Source: Gluconobacter sp. Dm-62 | GTDB taxonomy: Bacteria > Pseudomonadota > Alphaproteobacteria > Acetobacterales > Acetobacteraceae | Assembly: GCF_018256155.1 (NCBI RefSeq) | Contig: NZ_JAERLY010000003.1 | Coordinates: 1 to 64,000 of the forward strand | DNA length: 64,000 nucleotides | Direction: 5' to 3' | Shown here: positions 8,467 through 17,567 of the stretch, one piece after another | Layout: each line of letters starts with the position of its first letter | How positions within the stretch are numbered: the stretch's first letter is position 1 | Program-made: the position numbers and the translations under genes | The notes under the pieces: model-generated | What the model saw: only the letters and a program-made list of their open reading frames with translations | The model's database searches: none | Told to the model about the DNA's origin: nothing

Positions 8467-9792
8467 TCAGGGGCGGCCGATCGAACTGTAGTTGAACCCG
8501 GCCTCGCGCATGAGGTCGGGGCTCCAGATGTTTCGCAGGTCTGCGACGGCATTACCGCGCATGGCGCTCTTCAGCCGAACGGGGTCGAGGGCGCGGAACA
8601 TGTTCCATTCAGTCAGGACGACCACGATATCCGCGTCCTGTGCGGCGGCCAGTGCGTCGTCGCAATAGCGCACGTTCTCTGGCAGCAATGTGCGGGCGGC
8701 GTCCATGCCTTCGGGGTCAAAGACCTGAAGGGTCGCGCCGGCGTCATGCAAACGGGCGAGAATGGGCAGGGACGCGGCTTCGCGCATGTCGTCCGTATCG
8801 GGTTTGAAGGTCAGGCCGAGGATACCGACCGTTTTGCCCTCAAGGGTGCCCCCTGCCTGCGCGATGATGCGTTCGGCCATGCCTGTTTTGCGCGCTTCGT
8901 TGATGGCGACTGTGGCTTCCACAAGTTTCGTGGGGCTGCCGGCGTCCTGTGCGATGGCGGTCAGGGCACGGGTGTCTTTGGGGAAGCAGGAGCCGCCATA
9001 ACCGGGTCCAGGGCTGAGGAAGCGGCTGCCGATCCGCTGGTCGAGGCCCATGCCGCGGGCAACGTCATGGATGTTGCCACCCACTTTCTCGCACAGATCG
9101 GCCATTTCGTTGATGAAGGTGACCTTCATCGCGAGGAAGGCATTGGCGGCGTATTTGGTCAGCTCCGCCGTTTCCAGATCGGTCAGGACGATTGGGGCCT
9201 GAATGGCCATGAGGGGGCGATAGAGCTGTTCGATCAGGCTCTGGGCCCGCGCACCTCCATCCGGTCCGGAACGGTCGATCCCGACGATCACGCGATCCGG
9301 GCGCATGAAGTCGTCGATCGCGTTGCCTTCGCGCAGGAATTCAGGGTTGGACGCAACATCGAAGGTCAGGTCCGGGCGGGTCTGGCGCAGGATGCGGGCG
9401 ACTTCGCGGCCTGTGCCGACGGGAACCGTGGATTTGGTGACGACCAGAAGGTCCGTTCGGGCGGCGCGGGCGATTTCTTCGGCTGCGGCGTAAACATAGG
9501 TCAGGTCGGCGTGGCCGTCGCCGCGTCGGGTGGGGGTGCCAACAGCGATGAACACGGCATCGGCGTTACTCATGGCAGCACCGAGGTCGTCCCCGAAGGT
9601 CAGGCGTCCCGCTTCGACATTGCTGGTGACAAGGGCATCCAGACCCGGCTCATAAATGGGAATGCGCCCGGCATTGAGGGCAGCGAGTTTCTTGGGGTCC
9701 CGTTCCACGATGGCGACGTCCGCTCCGAACTCAGCGAAGCACGCCCCTGAGACCAGCCCGACATATCCGCCACCGACCATTGCAATACGCAT
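8467..9792 (-). CDS. ugd: UDP-glucose 6-dehydrogenase
   Basis: From ATG 9792 (AGAGGG ribosome site) the protein has 441 residues, normal for the family. The N-terminal Rossmann motif is VGGGYVGLVSG. The central block includes SNPEFLREG, and the active-site segment PGYGGSCFPKD contains the catalytic C269. It oxidises UDP-glucose to UDP-glucuronate with two NAD+, feeding exopolysaccharide and lipid A or capsule sugars. The neighbour on the same strand upstream is an AsmA-like envelope protein 65 nt away, so the two may be cotranscribed. An in-frame extension upstream of ATG 9792 has no family similarity. Confidence 0.95.
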   Translation of the reverse strand: MRIAMVGGGYVGLVSGACFAEFGADVAIVERDPKKLAALNAGRIPIYEPGLDALVTSNVEAGRLTFGDDLGAAMSNADAVFIAVGTPTRRGDGHADLTYVYAAAEEIARAARTDLLVVTKSTVPVGTGREVARILRQTRPDLTFDVASNPEFLREGNAIDDFMRPDRVIVGIDRSGPDGGARAQSLIEQLYRPLMAIQAPIVLTDLETAELTKYAANAFLAMKVTFINEMADLCEKVGGNIHDVARGMGLDQRIGSRFLSPGPGYGGSCFPKDTRALTAIAQDAGSPTKLVEATVAINEARKTGMAERIIAQAGGTLEGKTVGILGLTFKPDTDDMREAASLPILARLHDAGATLQVFDPEGMDAARTLLPENVRYCDDALAAAQDADIVVVLTEWNMFRALDPVRLKSAMRGNAVADLRNIWSPDLMREAGFNYSSIGRP

Positions 9793-9857
9793 ACCTGGAC
9801 CCTCTTCTTTACGGTCCGATGTGCATAGCCGGGGGCAGGATGGGGTGCAAATCCGTG

Positions 9858-11849
9858 TCAGCGGGTGGGGCGTGCACAGGCGTTCGAGGCCGCGAAACCC
9901 TGCAGGGCCGGTGGGAGGTTCGTGATCTCGTTTGAATCCGCGAGCATGTTCCGGCCTTCCTTCGACCATCTGGCAAGGGAGAGGATCGGGGCGTCAAACT
10001 TTCCACTCACACGGACGGGAACGTCCAGCGCGAAAAAGCTGGTGGAGAAGGGGCGGCTGGCGAAGACGAGATCGAGCCATCTGCGGTTGAGGTCGAAATT
10101 CGCCTTGGCTGCGATTGTCCCAGCGCCTGTGCGCAGACGGAGTGGTACGACGGTGCCGTTGCCCTGATGCATCTGAAGGACACCCAGAAGGCAGGTGATG
10201 GGGGTGACGCCCTTGGCGTGACGGAAGATCAGACGCAGGTCCATGGATGCGGCTTCGACGATCTCGCGGGCGATCTCGCCCTTCTCCATGCTGACGGCGG
10301 CAGTGAGGTCGGCGCGGCTCATGGCTTCGTTGAGGGTATGGACGTTGTTGGCGCTGGCGATGATGCGAAAGCTCAGACTGCCCTGAACGGGAACGGGTGC
10401 AAGGCCCGCGACACGGCGCAGGCGGTCGATGTCGCCATGGGTCAGCGCGACTTCGGCGGCGATGCGGGAGGATTTTCCATCCGCTTCGATATGTCCGTTG
10501 GCGCTCAGGGAGGCACCGATATAGCCGAGCCGCAAAAGGGGAACGTCGATGCGGTTGGGGATCTGGGAAGCCTGAATCCTGAGACTGGCAAAATCGAGTG
10601 TGTTGTAAATGAGCTGGCGGGCGGCAAGATCGAAATGGATCAGCGGGTCAGGATCGGGCGGTGTGATGAGGAGCAGGTCAGCGTGGAGCGTGGACGGGCT
10701 CTTTTTGCTGCCTTTCGAGCCGGACGGCGCGAGGATCGGCATCAGGCCGTTGATGTCGAGACGGCCGAAACCGATTTTTGCCGTCACATCGTCGGGTTTG
10801 CCGTGACTGCCTTCGATAAGGGTGAAGTCGCCGTCTTCCATCGTGCTGGTCTGGATGGTGCCGTTCGCCTTGCGGAAGTGCCAGTTATTGCCCGAATGGC
10901 TGAAGTCGCCGGCCAGGGTCATTTTGACGGGGGCATGATCGCCTTTGATCCCGGCGACGCTGAATAGCGTGTCGGACGTCGGTGTGGTGACGGTGGTGTG
11001 ACCTTCCACGCCATCAAAATTCGTCGGGTCCGTCAGGGTGCCGGTGAAATCCGAGGTCATGTCGCCGGATGTGACATGAGCCTTGGTGCCGTAGGGGCGC
11101 TTCGGGGTTTTGCGGAGGTCGCGGATCGGCTCCATCTCAGCAGAAATTGCGATGGGCGTGTCGTTATAGGCTCCGCTCAGGGTCATGGTGAACGAGCTGG
11201 TGTCGCTGGTGGACGCGAAGTCCACTTTCTCAAGCGTGGCCTTGTAGGATGCACCATTGGCCGAACGGTATGTGACGTCGCTGTCGAGGATTGTGACGTT
11301 GCGCAGACCCGGAGCATTGCCCAGATCTGGCGGCGCATTGGCTTTGGCCTGTTCCTCGGGCGTGAGCGGAGGACGCGGGTCGTTCTGATGGGGCCCAAAG
11401 CGCCAGTTAGGTAAATGCGCCGGGGTGCGTTCGAACAGGCCCGAGAATTTCGAGATGACCACATTGCGGGTTTCGGGCGGCCCCCAGATCAGGGAGGTCA
11501 TGCGGATCTGTGCGCCGAGATGCCCGAGCGTCATCATCTGCGGGCGGGTGCCGCTGGCAATATTGGCGACCGAAACGTCGTCGGCGTCGATGGTCAGCCA
11601 TGGTCCGGGGTGGACGTGCAGGGCGCCGATATGGACGGTGCGGCCGAGTTTCTTTTCCAGTCGCGGTGTGGCGAAGGCGGCGAGGTCCTTGTGGTCGATC
11701 CAGACCCAGCCTGCGCCGAACAGGGCGAGAAGGAGGACGGTCAGGGACAGGATGGAAACCAGAAACCAGCGCAGCAAGAGGCAGTCTTTCAGGAAGTCTT
11801 CATTCGGACCGGACAATACCGGGAAGTTTCTCAAAGGGAAACTCTGCAT
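9858..11849 (-). CDS. AsmA-family envelope protein
   Basis: The 663-residue protein has one N-terminal membrane segment (about residues 27-48, WFLVSILSLTVLLLALFGAG) then a long periplasmic region. It begins with the AsmA-like pattern of a hydrophobic anchor followed by a lipid-groove N-terminus (LEKKLGRTVHIGALHV) and ends with an AsmA-type C-terminal region (ANFDLNRRWLDLVF, VSGKFDAPILSL). AsmA-like proteins are thought to bridge the periplasm and move phospholipids to the outer membrane. No good ribosome site precedes ATG 11849, so the start is uncertain. Its stop lies 65 nt before the ugd start. Confidence 0.8.
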   Translation of the reverse strand: MQSFPLRNFPVLSGPNEDFLKDCLLLRWFLVSILSLTVLLLALFGAGWVWIDHKDLAAFATPRLEKKLGRTVHIGALHVHPGPWLTIDADDVSVANIASGTRPQMMTLGHLGAQIRMTSLIWGPPETRNVVISKFSGLFERTPAHLPNWRFGPHQNDPRPPLTPEEQAKANAPPDLGNAPGLRNVTILDSDVTYRSANGASYKATLEKVDFASTSDTSSFTMTLSGAYNDTPIAISAEMEPIRDLRKTPKRPYGTKAHVTSGDMTSDFTGTLTDPTNFDGVEGHTTVTTPTSDTLFSVAGIKGDHAPVKMTLAGDFSHSGNNWHFRKANGTIQTSTMEDGDFTLIEGSHGKPDDVTAKIGFGRLDINGLMPILAPSGSKGSKKSPSTLHADLLLITPPDPDPLIHFDLAARQLIYNTLDFASLRIQASQIPNRIDVPLLRLGYIGASLSANGHIEADGKSSRIAAEVALTHGDIDRLRRVAGLAPVPVQGSLSFRIIASANNVHTLNEAMSRADLTAAVSMEKGEIAREIVEAASMDLRLIFRHAKGVTPITCLLGVLQMHQGNGTVVPLRLRTGAGTIAAKANFDLNRRWLDLVFASRPFSTSFFALDVPVRVSGKFDAPILSLARWSKEGRNMLADSNEITNLPPALQGFAASNACARPTR

Positions 11850-11938
11850 GAAAGACTGGAGGATTCAGGAATTATTTCAAGAACGGTCTTGGAGATAAAA
11901 AAGATCCTGCGTCTTTGATTTCCCGAAAGATGTTGGCG

Positions 11939-12478
11939 TTACTGGAACTGCGCCCTGAATTTTTCGACAGCATGTAGGGCACAGGCCTCGTCCTTGTCTC
12001 CGCCGGGTGCGCCTGACACGCCCAGCCCACCGAGGATCACGTGGTCGCTCGTGCGGCGCAGGGTCACGCCGCCGGGGACGAACAGGACTTCAGGGATGGT
12101 GTTCAGGGCACCGTTTGCCGGGCCGGTGACGCCTGCGGCAATCAGCTCGCTGGTAGTATTTTTGTTGAAGGCCAGACCGTAGGAATAGGCCGTGTAGGCT
12201 TTGCGGTAGGCGACGGAGAGCGATTGCAGGGGGACGGTATCGCCTTTGATGACGGCCTGTTCATGGCCGGTCGTGTCCACGACCGTGGCGGTGACGGAAT
12301 AGCCCTGTGCGGCGCAGATACGCACGGCTTCGGAGGCGAGGGCCGCGGCCGTAGACCAGTCGAGCTTCTGGCTGGTGACGATGTGGGAGCTGGCAGCAGG
12401 CTGGGCGGACGCGGCGGACCACAGGAGGCTCACTGCGAATGCGGTTGTGGACAGGAGCGGTTTTGCGGTGGGGAGCAT
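11939..12478 (-). CDS. Secreted GlcG/HbpS-like protein
   Basis: From ATG 12478 the protein has 179 residues with a clear signal peptide (MLPTAKPLLSTTAFAVSLLW, cleavage near ASA-QPA). The mature part matches the GlcG/HbpS (heme-degrading domain) family: TAAALASEAVRICAAQGYSV, VVDTTGHEQAV, RKAYTAYSYGL, and the closing GGLGVSGAPGGDKDEACA. Family members bind heme or small cofactors, but the function is poorly defined. It follows the phosphate porin on the same strand after a hairpin. Upstream in-frame ATGs exist (12511, 12556), but the signal peptide supports 12478. Confidence 0.78.
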   Translation of the reverse strand: MLPTAKPLLSTTAFAVSLLWSAASAQPAASSHIVTSQKLDWSTAAALASEAVRICAAQGYSVTATVVDTTGHEQAVIKGDTVPLQSLSVAYRKAYTAYSYGLAFNKNTTSELIAAGVTGPANGALNTIPEVLFVPGGVTLRRTSDHVILGGLGVSGAPGGDKDEACALHAVEKFRAQFQ

Positions 12479-12579
12479 CAGCCGGTTCTCTCGTTGTGGA
12501 ACGGGAATCATGCTGTCTGCGGGGCGTGGGCCGCAATCGGGAAAGCGGGTGTGCACGCAATGGTGTTGGACAGAAGGGT

Positions 12580-12605
12580 CTCTCCCGGACCGGGGTCCGG
12601 GAGAG
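12580..12605 (-). terminator. Hairpin terminator after the phosphate porin
   Basis: A perfect 11-bp stem (CTCTCCCGGAC / GTCCGGGAGAG, loop CGGG) lies 15 nt past the porin stop. The downstream tract on the minus strand is only weakly T-rich, so it may be leaky and allow readthrough to the GlcG-like gene. Confidence 0.6.
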
Positions 12606-12620
12606 GGTAACGGGTGTGGT

Positions 12621-14312
12621 TTAGAACGCGGCCTGGATACGGGCTGCGATCGAGTTGCCCGTGCGGCCGGCCGTGTTGGTGGCCTGCGTGCTGCGGGAGA
12701 CGATGAAGTGGCTGTAGTCCATCATCAGACGGAAGTGGCGGTTCGGGTACCAGTTCAGGCCGCCGGTCCAGACGGTCTGCTGGCCGCCGCGGATGACGTT
12801 CTTGGCATTCGCGTCGTTAAGATTGCTGTTGAGGTCGATGACGCTGTAATGGCCGACGACTTCAAGTGCACCCCACTGGTTGAGGGCCGGGTTGAATTCC
12901 TCGGAAGCCTTCACGCCAGGAGCGCCGAATGCGCCTTCCTTGATGTTGTACATGCGCGGATTGCCGAACAGGGTATAGGCGGCGGAACCGTACCAGCCCT
13001 GGAAGCTGGCGGATTTCAGGCCCGGTGCCGAGCGCTGGACGCCAACGTGATAGTACTCGCCCTTGACGATCAGGCGGCGCCAGCGAAGGCCGAGTTCCGG
13101 ACCGGCGGCCCAGACCTGTGAGGCGTTGCTGATGGTACCGGTGGCAGCCAGGTTGGCTTCGCCGATATCGAACTCCGGACGCTGCCCGAAGGACGTCGAG
13201 CGGGTGCAGTGGTTGGGGTCGGATCCCGTGTTGCAGGCAACCTTGAACGCGGAGATGGCAGATGCACCGAGGTGCAGGTCCACGTCCTTGGTCACGACCG
13301 GACGGCCGGCAACGCGCAGCGTGGCGCCCGTCTGGCTGTCGACCGTGGTGCCGCTGCCGCCACCATAATAGGTGGAGCTCATGTCAGAGGCGTTGCGATG
13401 GCCCCATTCCTGGCCCGTGAAGTAACCGGCAACCCACCAGCGCTTCTCGTAATGCAGACCACCGACGCTGAAGCGGGCATCGCCTGCGGCGATGTTACGC
13501 ACCATATCGGTGATGCTCGGACGCTCGAGCGTGAAGAAGTCGTTGGAGCTTTCGGAATCTTCTTCGGTCACGCGCGGCTGGAAGTAGCCGACGGTCAGGA
13601 CCGTGTTGTGAAGACCCGTATAGTTCAGGTTGCCCTCATAGAGGCCGACATAACCGTCGTTATGGTTGGCGCCGAAATCAGGCGTGACGGCCGCGACCCA
13701 GTTCTTGTAGCGGAACATGAACGGAATACGCAGACGACGCTGGTTGGACGTGAAGCCGTTGAAGGCGCCGCGTGTTTCACCGGCGCGCGGTCCGGAATTG
13801 AAGAAGCCGCCGAAGTCTTCATGATAGGCCAGGCCGATCGAGAGGGCATAGGCGCCATCGGAAGACTGGATCGTCGGGCGACCACCCGGGAAGCCGACCT
13901 TGATGCCGCCAACGCTGACTTCTTCGTCCTGCGCGGTGGCGCGCTGGAAATCGGCCCAGGAGGAGACGTCTGCGCGGTCTGATGCCGGACGGCCGTCATC
14001 GGCACCGGGCTTTGCCGGGCGGACGCTGATCAGGGGCTGCGCTGCTGTGCGCGGCTGGCCGATATAGCGGCCACGCTGGGCATAGGGGTTGTTTTCAGCT
14101 TCTTCCCGCTGATGCGCCAGAACAGCACGGGCGCGTTTGATTTCCTCGGCATGCTCTTTCTTCATGCTGGAAAGCTGTGCCTGCATGGCCTGGATCTGCC
14201 GTTCCATGATCTGCATCTGGTCGGCGGCCCGGGCATGGCCACAAAGAGGAAGAAGTGAAACCAGGGTCGTCGTGGCCAGGAGGGCCGTGGTTCGGCGGAA
14301 AGAGAAAACCAT
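12621..14312 (-). CDS. Phosphate-selective (OprP/OprO-type) porin
   Basis: From ATG 14312 the protein has 563 residues. A signal peptide (RTTALLATTTLVSLLPLCG, cleavage after ARA) is followed by a coiled coil (ERQIQAMQAQLSSMKKEHAE), a Pro-rich linker, then a beta-rich barrel ending in an aromatic residue (IAARIQAAF). The pattern fits the Porin_O_P family of anion/phosphate channels. It is divergent from pstS, and three Pho-box half-sites lie upstream on its own strand, supporting induction by phosphate limitation through PhoB. It is longer than OprP (about 410 residues) owing to the coiled coil and linker. Phosphate selectivity itself is inferred. Confidence 0.82.
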   Translation of the reverse strand: MVFSFRRTTALLATTTLVSLLPLCGHARAADQMQIMERQIQAMQAQLSSMKKEHAEEIKRARAVLAHQREEAENNPYAQRGRYIGQPRTAAQPLISVRPAKPGADDGRPASDRADVSSWADFQRATAQDEEVSVGGIKVGFPGGRPTIQSSDGAYALSIGLAYHEDFGGFFNSGPRAGETRGAFNGFTSNQRRLRIPFMFRYKNWVAAVTPDFGANHNDGYVGLYEGNLNYTGLHNTVLTVGYFQPRVTEEDSESSNDFFTLERPSITDMVRNIAAGDARFSVGGLHYEKRWWVAGYFTGQEWGHRNASDMSSTYYGGGSGTTVDSQTGATLRVAGRPVVTKDVDLHLGASAISAFKVACNTGSDPNHCTRSTSFGQRPEFDIGEANLAATGTISNASQVWAAGPELGLRWRRLIVKGEYYHVGVQRSAPGLKSASFQGWYGSAAYTLFGNPRMYNIKEGAFGAPGVKASEEFNPALNQWGALEVVGHYSVIDLNSNLNDANAKNVIRGGQQTVWTGGLNWYPNRHFRLMMDYSHFIVSRSTQATNTAGRTGNSIAARIQAAF

Positions 14313-14396
14313 TGCTGCGGTGCGTCCTTGCTGAGGAGGGCGTGTGTTCCGCAGTTCAGGTATCTGATTCGCATTTTGAAATAATGGGAAGGTTTC

Positions 14397-14425
14397 ATGA
14401 CGGGAACATGACAGTTCCATGACAG
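14397..14425 (-). promoter_or_regulatory. Pho box (three heptamers) upstream of the porin
   Basis: Read on the minus strand, CTGTCAT-GGAA-CTGTCAT is a perfect Pho box, and a third, weaker heptamer CCGTCAT follows in the same 11-bp register (forward-strand starts 14397, 14408, 14419). PhoB dimers bind such direct repeats. The box sits about 85-110 nt before the porin start codon. Confidence 0.88.
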
Positions 14426-14554
14426 TCACGGCGAAAGGTCGCAGAAAACCTCGGGTTTATACTTCCGTGTGTCAGTTTTGTTGCGGAAGTGGCGGGCGGG
14501 CGGAGCTTGCGGGGAAAGGGGTGTGACATTTCGGCACTTTCCCGTGTCGGGAGG

Positions 14555-14572
14555 GTGTCATGAAACTATCAC
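14555..14572 (+). promoter_or_regulatory. Pho box upstream of pstS
   Basis: GTGTCAT-GAAA-CTATCAC has the 7-4-7 layout of the PhoB site, with one mismatch in each heptamer. It lies 74 nt before the pstS ATG. The divergent porin has its own stronger box about 130 nt away; the rest of the 334-nt intergenic region shows no gene. Confidence 0.8.
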
Positions 14573-14646
14573 GCATGACCTACTGTTTCTGAGTCTGTGC
14601 TGGCGTTACTAAGGGGGCAGTTTTCACGCCCCATATAGGGATTCCC

Positions 14647-15675
14647 ATGATCAAGAGCAGAGCTCCGCTATTCGGTCTTCTCGTCGCCACGGCCCTTGGC
14701 ACTGCTGCCATGACCCCGTTCGTGTCGTCGGCGCAGGCTGCGGACATCACTGGCGCAGGATCCAGCTTCGCCGCACCGATCTATGGTGCGTGGGGCACGG
14801 CCGCCAAGAGCCAGGCCGGTATCGCTGTGAACTACCAGAGCGTGGGTTCCAGTGCTGGCCAGGATCAGGTGATCGCCCGTACCGTCGATTTCGGTGCGTC
14901 CGACAAGCCGATGAGCGGTGATCGTCTGGCCAAGGAAAAGCTGTACCAGTTCCCGACGGTCATGAGCGGCATCGTGGTTGTGGCAAACGTGCCGGGTTTG
15001 GAACCGGGCCAGCTCCGCCTCGATGGCCCCACGCTGGCTGCGCTGTATGACGGCGAGATCACGACCTGGGACGACGACCGCATCAAGGCCCTGAACCCGG
15101 GCCTGAAGCTGCCGGACACGGATGTTGCTCCGATCCACCGTGCTGATGGTTCGGGCACAAGCTTCGTGTTCACGTCCTATCTGTCGCAGGTTTCCCCGAC
15201 CTGGAAGCAGAAGCTCGGTGCCGGCACGTCCATCGCCTGGCCGGGCGGTTCAGGCGCACGTGGCAATGACGGCATTGCCGCCATGGTGCGTCAGACTGAA
15301 GGTGGCATCGGTTATGTCGAGTATTCCTATGCCGCGCAGAACCACCTGAACATCGCCAAGATGAAGAACCACAGCGGTGCTTTCGTGGCCCCGACGCTGG
15401 CCAGCTTCACGGAAGCCGCCAAGGCTGCTGATTGGGTGCACGCCGATCACTATGCCGTGAACCTGCTGGACACGGATGGCGCGTCTTCTTGGCCGATCGT
15501 GACGGCGACGTTCGTTCTGGTGCCGGTTGATGCAGCCCAGAAGGACTCCGGCAAGGCTGTTCGGGACTTCTTTACATGGGGTTTCCAGCACGGCGACGCG
15601 GATAATGCCCGCCTCGACTATGTTGGCCTGCCGCAGAGCGTGAAGACGGACATTCTGGCCAACTGGCCGAAGTAA
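14647..15675 (+). CDS. pstS: Periplasmic phosphate-binding protein PstS
   Basis: The 342-residue protein has a signal peptide (cleavage near AQA-ADITGAG) and the PstS signatures: ITGAGSSFAAPIYGAW at the mature N-terminus, YQSVGSSAGQDQVI, the DFGASDKPM block, the RADGSGTSFVFTSYLS block and GGIGYVEYSYA. It captures phosphate for the PstCAB ABC importer. No pstC, pstA or pstB follows, and a terminator closes the gene after about 80 nt, so it is a solitary pstS in this window. The Pho box upstream indicates PhoB control. Confidence 0.95.
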   Translation: MIKSRAPLFGLLVATALGTAAMTPFVSSAQAADITGAGSSFAAPIYGAWGTAAKSQAGIAVNYQSVGSSAGQDQVIARTVDFGASDKPMSGDRLAKEKLYQFPTVMSGIVVVANVPGLEPGQLRLDGPTLAALYDGEITTWDDDRIKALNPGLKLPDTDVAPIHRADGSGTSFVFTSYLSQVSPTWKQKLGAGTSIAWPGGSGARGNDGIAAMVRQTEGGIGYVEYSYAAQNHLNIAKMKNHSGAFVAPTLASFTEAAKAADWVHADHYAVNLLDTDGASSWPIVTATFVLVPVDAAQKDSGKAVRDFFTWGFQHGDADNARLDYVGLPQSVKTDILANWPK

Positions 15676-15755
15676 GGTCTGCGTCCCTGTCCGGAATGAC
15701 GCGGTGGCCCTGAATTGAGGGCTGGTCAGTCCGGGCAAAAAGGCGTTGAGTATGG

Positions 15756-15797
15756 AAACGGGCTTCTCCAGCAGGGGAAGCCCGTTTTCGGTTTTAT
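15756..15797 (+). terminator. Rho-independent terminator of pstS
   Basis: Perfect 11-bp arms AAACGGGCTTC (15756-15766) and GAAGCCCGTTT (15777-15787) are followed by a T-rich tail. Confidence 0.88.
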
Positions 15798-15821
15798 GCT
15801 TTGTCTATCCATGGTGCCTGC

Positions 15822-17069
15822 GTGTCCGCTACGTCACTTTCCGAACAGACGTCCCCGGCGGGGATGAATGCCCTGACCCGTGTGCTGATCGGCGTGATCT
15901 TCATTCTGGGACCTGTCTCGACCGACATGTACCTGCCTGCGTTTCCGGCACTGGAGCATGATCTGGGACATGGAGCAGGATCGGCACAGCTGACGCTGAC
16001 GGCATGGCTGGCGGGGCTTGCGATCGGGCAGTTTACTCTGGGGCCGCTCTGTGACCGCTACGGGCGCAAGCTGCCGTTGCTGTGTGGGCTTGTAGTCTAT
16101 GCTCTTGCCTCGGTTGGGCTGGCGCTGACGACCAGTTTTCACGTGTTCTGCATACTGCGTTTCGTCGCGGCTCTGGGCGGAGCGATCAGCTCTGTCGCGC
16201 CGCGTGCGATGGTGCGGGACGTGGCGACCGGCCCGGCAGGTGTGAAGCTTATGTCCCAGCTGATGCTGATTTTCGGTCTGGGGCCTCTGCTGGCGCCGTC
16301 AATCGGCAGCTTCCTGCTGGATCTTGGGAACTGGCGTCTGATTTTCTGGGCGAATGTTGTTTTCGGCGTCGTGATGTTCTTCGGAACGCTGTTTCTGCTG
16401 CCTGAGACGCTGCCTCTGGACCGGCGTTTCGCACTGCCGGTCAGTGGTATGGCAGCGCGTTACCGGGACCTGTTGCGCGAACCGCTCTTCTGCTCTGCGG
16501 TGATGGTCGTGAGCTTTGGAACGTTCACGATGTTTGCCTATCTGTCCAACGCCCCGGCGCTGTTTGAGAACATCCTGCATTTCTCGCCGCATCTGTTCGC
16601 CATTTTCTTTGGACTGAACGGGGTGGGCTTCATTATCGGCTCGCAGGTGAATGCCAAGCTGGCCACCCGCTTCCTGTTCACGCGGGTGATGGAAATCGGG
16701 ATGCTGGCGGTGCTGGTGTTCTGTGTGCTGGCCGTGTTGGTCTGTCTGAGCGGATTTGCCGGGCCGCAGGACCCGTGGATTCTGTGCGCGCTGATCTGGT
16801 GCACGACATTTTCGCTGGGCTTCATAGGGCCGAACGCGGGCATTCTGGCGCTGACGCATCATGGGCATCAGGCGGGTGCGGCTTCGGCACTGATGGGGAC
16901 GATGAACTGGACGATTGCCGGTCTGGCAGGTGTGATGATGTCGTTTTTGCCGACGCACTGGGTCGGATCAACATCGATCGGAATGCTGGTCGGGATCAGC
17001 TGTTGCTGGCTGTGCGATCTGTGGCGCCGCCGACTGGATCCGCAATCCTATCTCTCAGTCCGGCACTGA
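15822..17069 (+). CDS. Bcr/CflA-type multidrug exporter (MFS, DHA1)
   Basis: From GTG 15822 it has 415 residues; TTG 15801 or ATG 15864 are possible and none has a convincing ribosome site. Twelve membrane segments are predicted. STDMYLPAFPAL in helix 1, GQFTLGPLCDRYGRK after helix 2 and APRAMVRDV in helix 4 are the Bcr/CflA hallmarks. The family exports bicyclomycin, chloramphenicol, sulfonamides or cysteine by proton antiport. The substrate here is unknown. It starts just after the pstS terminator and is probably monocistronic. Confidence 0.85.
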   Translation: MSATSLSEQTSPAGMNALTRVLIGVIFILGPVSTDMYLPAFPALEHDLGHGAGSAQLTLTAWLAGLAIGQFTLGPLCDRYGRKLPLLCGLVVYALASVGLALTTSFHVFCILRFVAALGGAISSVAPRAMVRDVATGPAGVKLMSQLMLIFGLGPLLAPSIGSFLLDLGNWRLIFWANVVFGVVMFFGTLFLLPETLPLDRRFALPVSGMAARYRDLLREPLFCSAVMVVSFGTFTMFAYLSNAPALFENILHFSPHLFAIFFGLNGVGFIIGSQVNAKLATRFLFTRVMEIGMLAVLVFCVLAVLVCLSGFAGPQDPWILCALIWCTTFSLGFIGPNAGILALTHHGHQAGAASALMGTMNWTIAGLAGVMMSFLPTHWVGSTSIGMLVGISCCWLCDLWRRRLDPQSYLSVRH

Positions 17070-17106
17070 TCGCGATACGCGTCAGCCGGGCGAGGAAAAG
17101 CGGGAC

Positions 17107-17126
17107 GCCCGGCACGATGGCCGGGC
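17107..17126. terminator. Short GC hairpin between convergent genes
   Basis: GCCCGG-cacgatgg-CCGGGC lies between the exporter stop (17069) and the stop of the opposing 45-residue gene (17147). It may serve both; there is no strong T run on either side. Confidence 0.4.
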
Positions 17127-17146
17127 TTGTCCCGAGATAACTGTGA

Positions 17147-17284
17147 TCAGCTCTCGGAAACGCGGTCGGAAGCAACCGTAGCGATCATCAGGGCGCCGAT
17201 CATCGGGACGAAGGCAACCATCGAGAACTGTGCGAGCAGGTTGGTGGGGAGGCCGATCAGGTGGATCAGGGTCATGGACGTCAT
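17147..17284 (-). CDS. 45-residue hydrophobic microprotein
   Basis: On the minus strand ATG 17284 opens a 45-codon frame ending TGA at 17147. GGAG sits 9 nt upstream of the ATG. The product begins MTSMTLIHLIGLPTNLLAQF and continues through a hydrophobic stretch (VAFVPMIGALMIATVA) to a polar end (SDRVSES), consistent with one membrane helix. It lies between convergent and tandem genes with its own upstream region (17285-17567). That region contains an 8-bp inverted repeat ATGCAGGG-tcag-CCCTGCAT at 17373-17392. I recognise no family. The gene call rests on ribosome site, length and hydrophobic pattern. Confidence 0.5.
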   Translation of the reverse strand: MTSMTLIHLIGLPTNLLAQFSMVAFVPMIGALMIATVASDRVSES

Positions 17285-17567
17285 CTGGAAAATCTCCGTG
17301 TGGTTCTGTTTGCCGTTTTGCGGCGTGCAGCGGGAGAAACTCCGGAATCGGGGTCGGAAGCAACAAATACAGATGCAGGGTCAGCCCTGCATTATACGCA
17401 TAAATGCATTTTAAACTTTTGCCTTCTTTCCGGAGACGCGGTTTTTGTTTCCGGCAGGCGCTGATTTCGTTTTTGCCAAAGTAAAACGGGATTCGCGTTC
17501 TGGCGCAGCTTTCTTTCGGGAAACAGTACTGTTTTGGGTGGCTTTTGAAATAAAGTTGCGTGGTGGT

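Noticed and set aside
8746-9750. A 334-codon open frame on the plus strand
   Set aside because: Antisense to ugd, with no family features.
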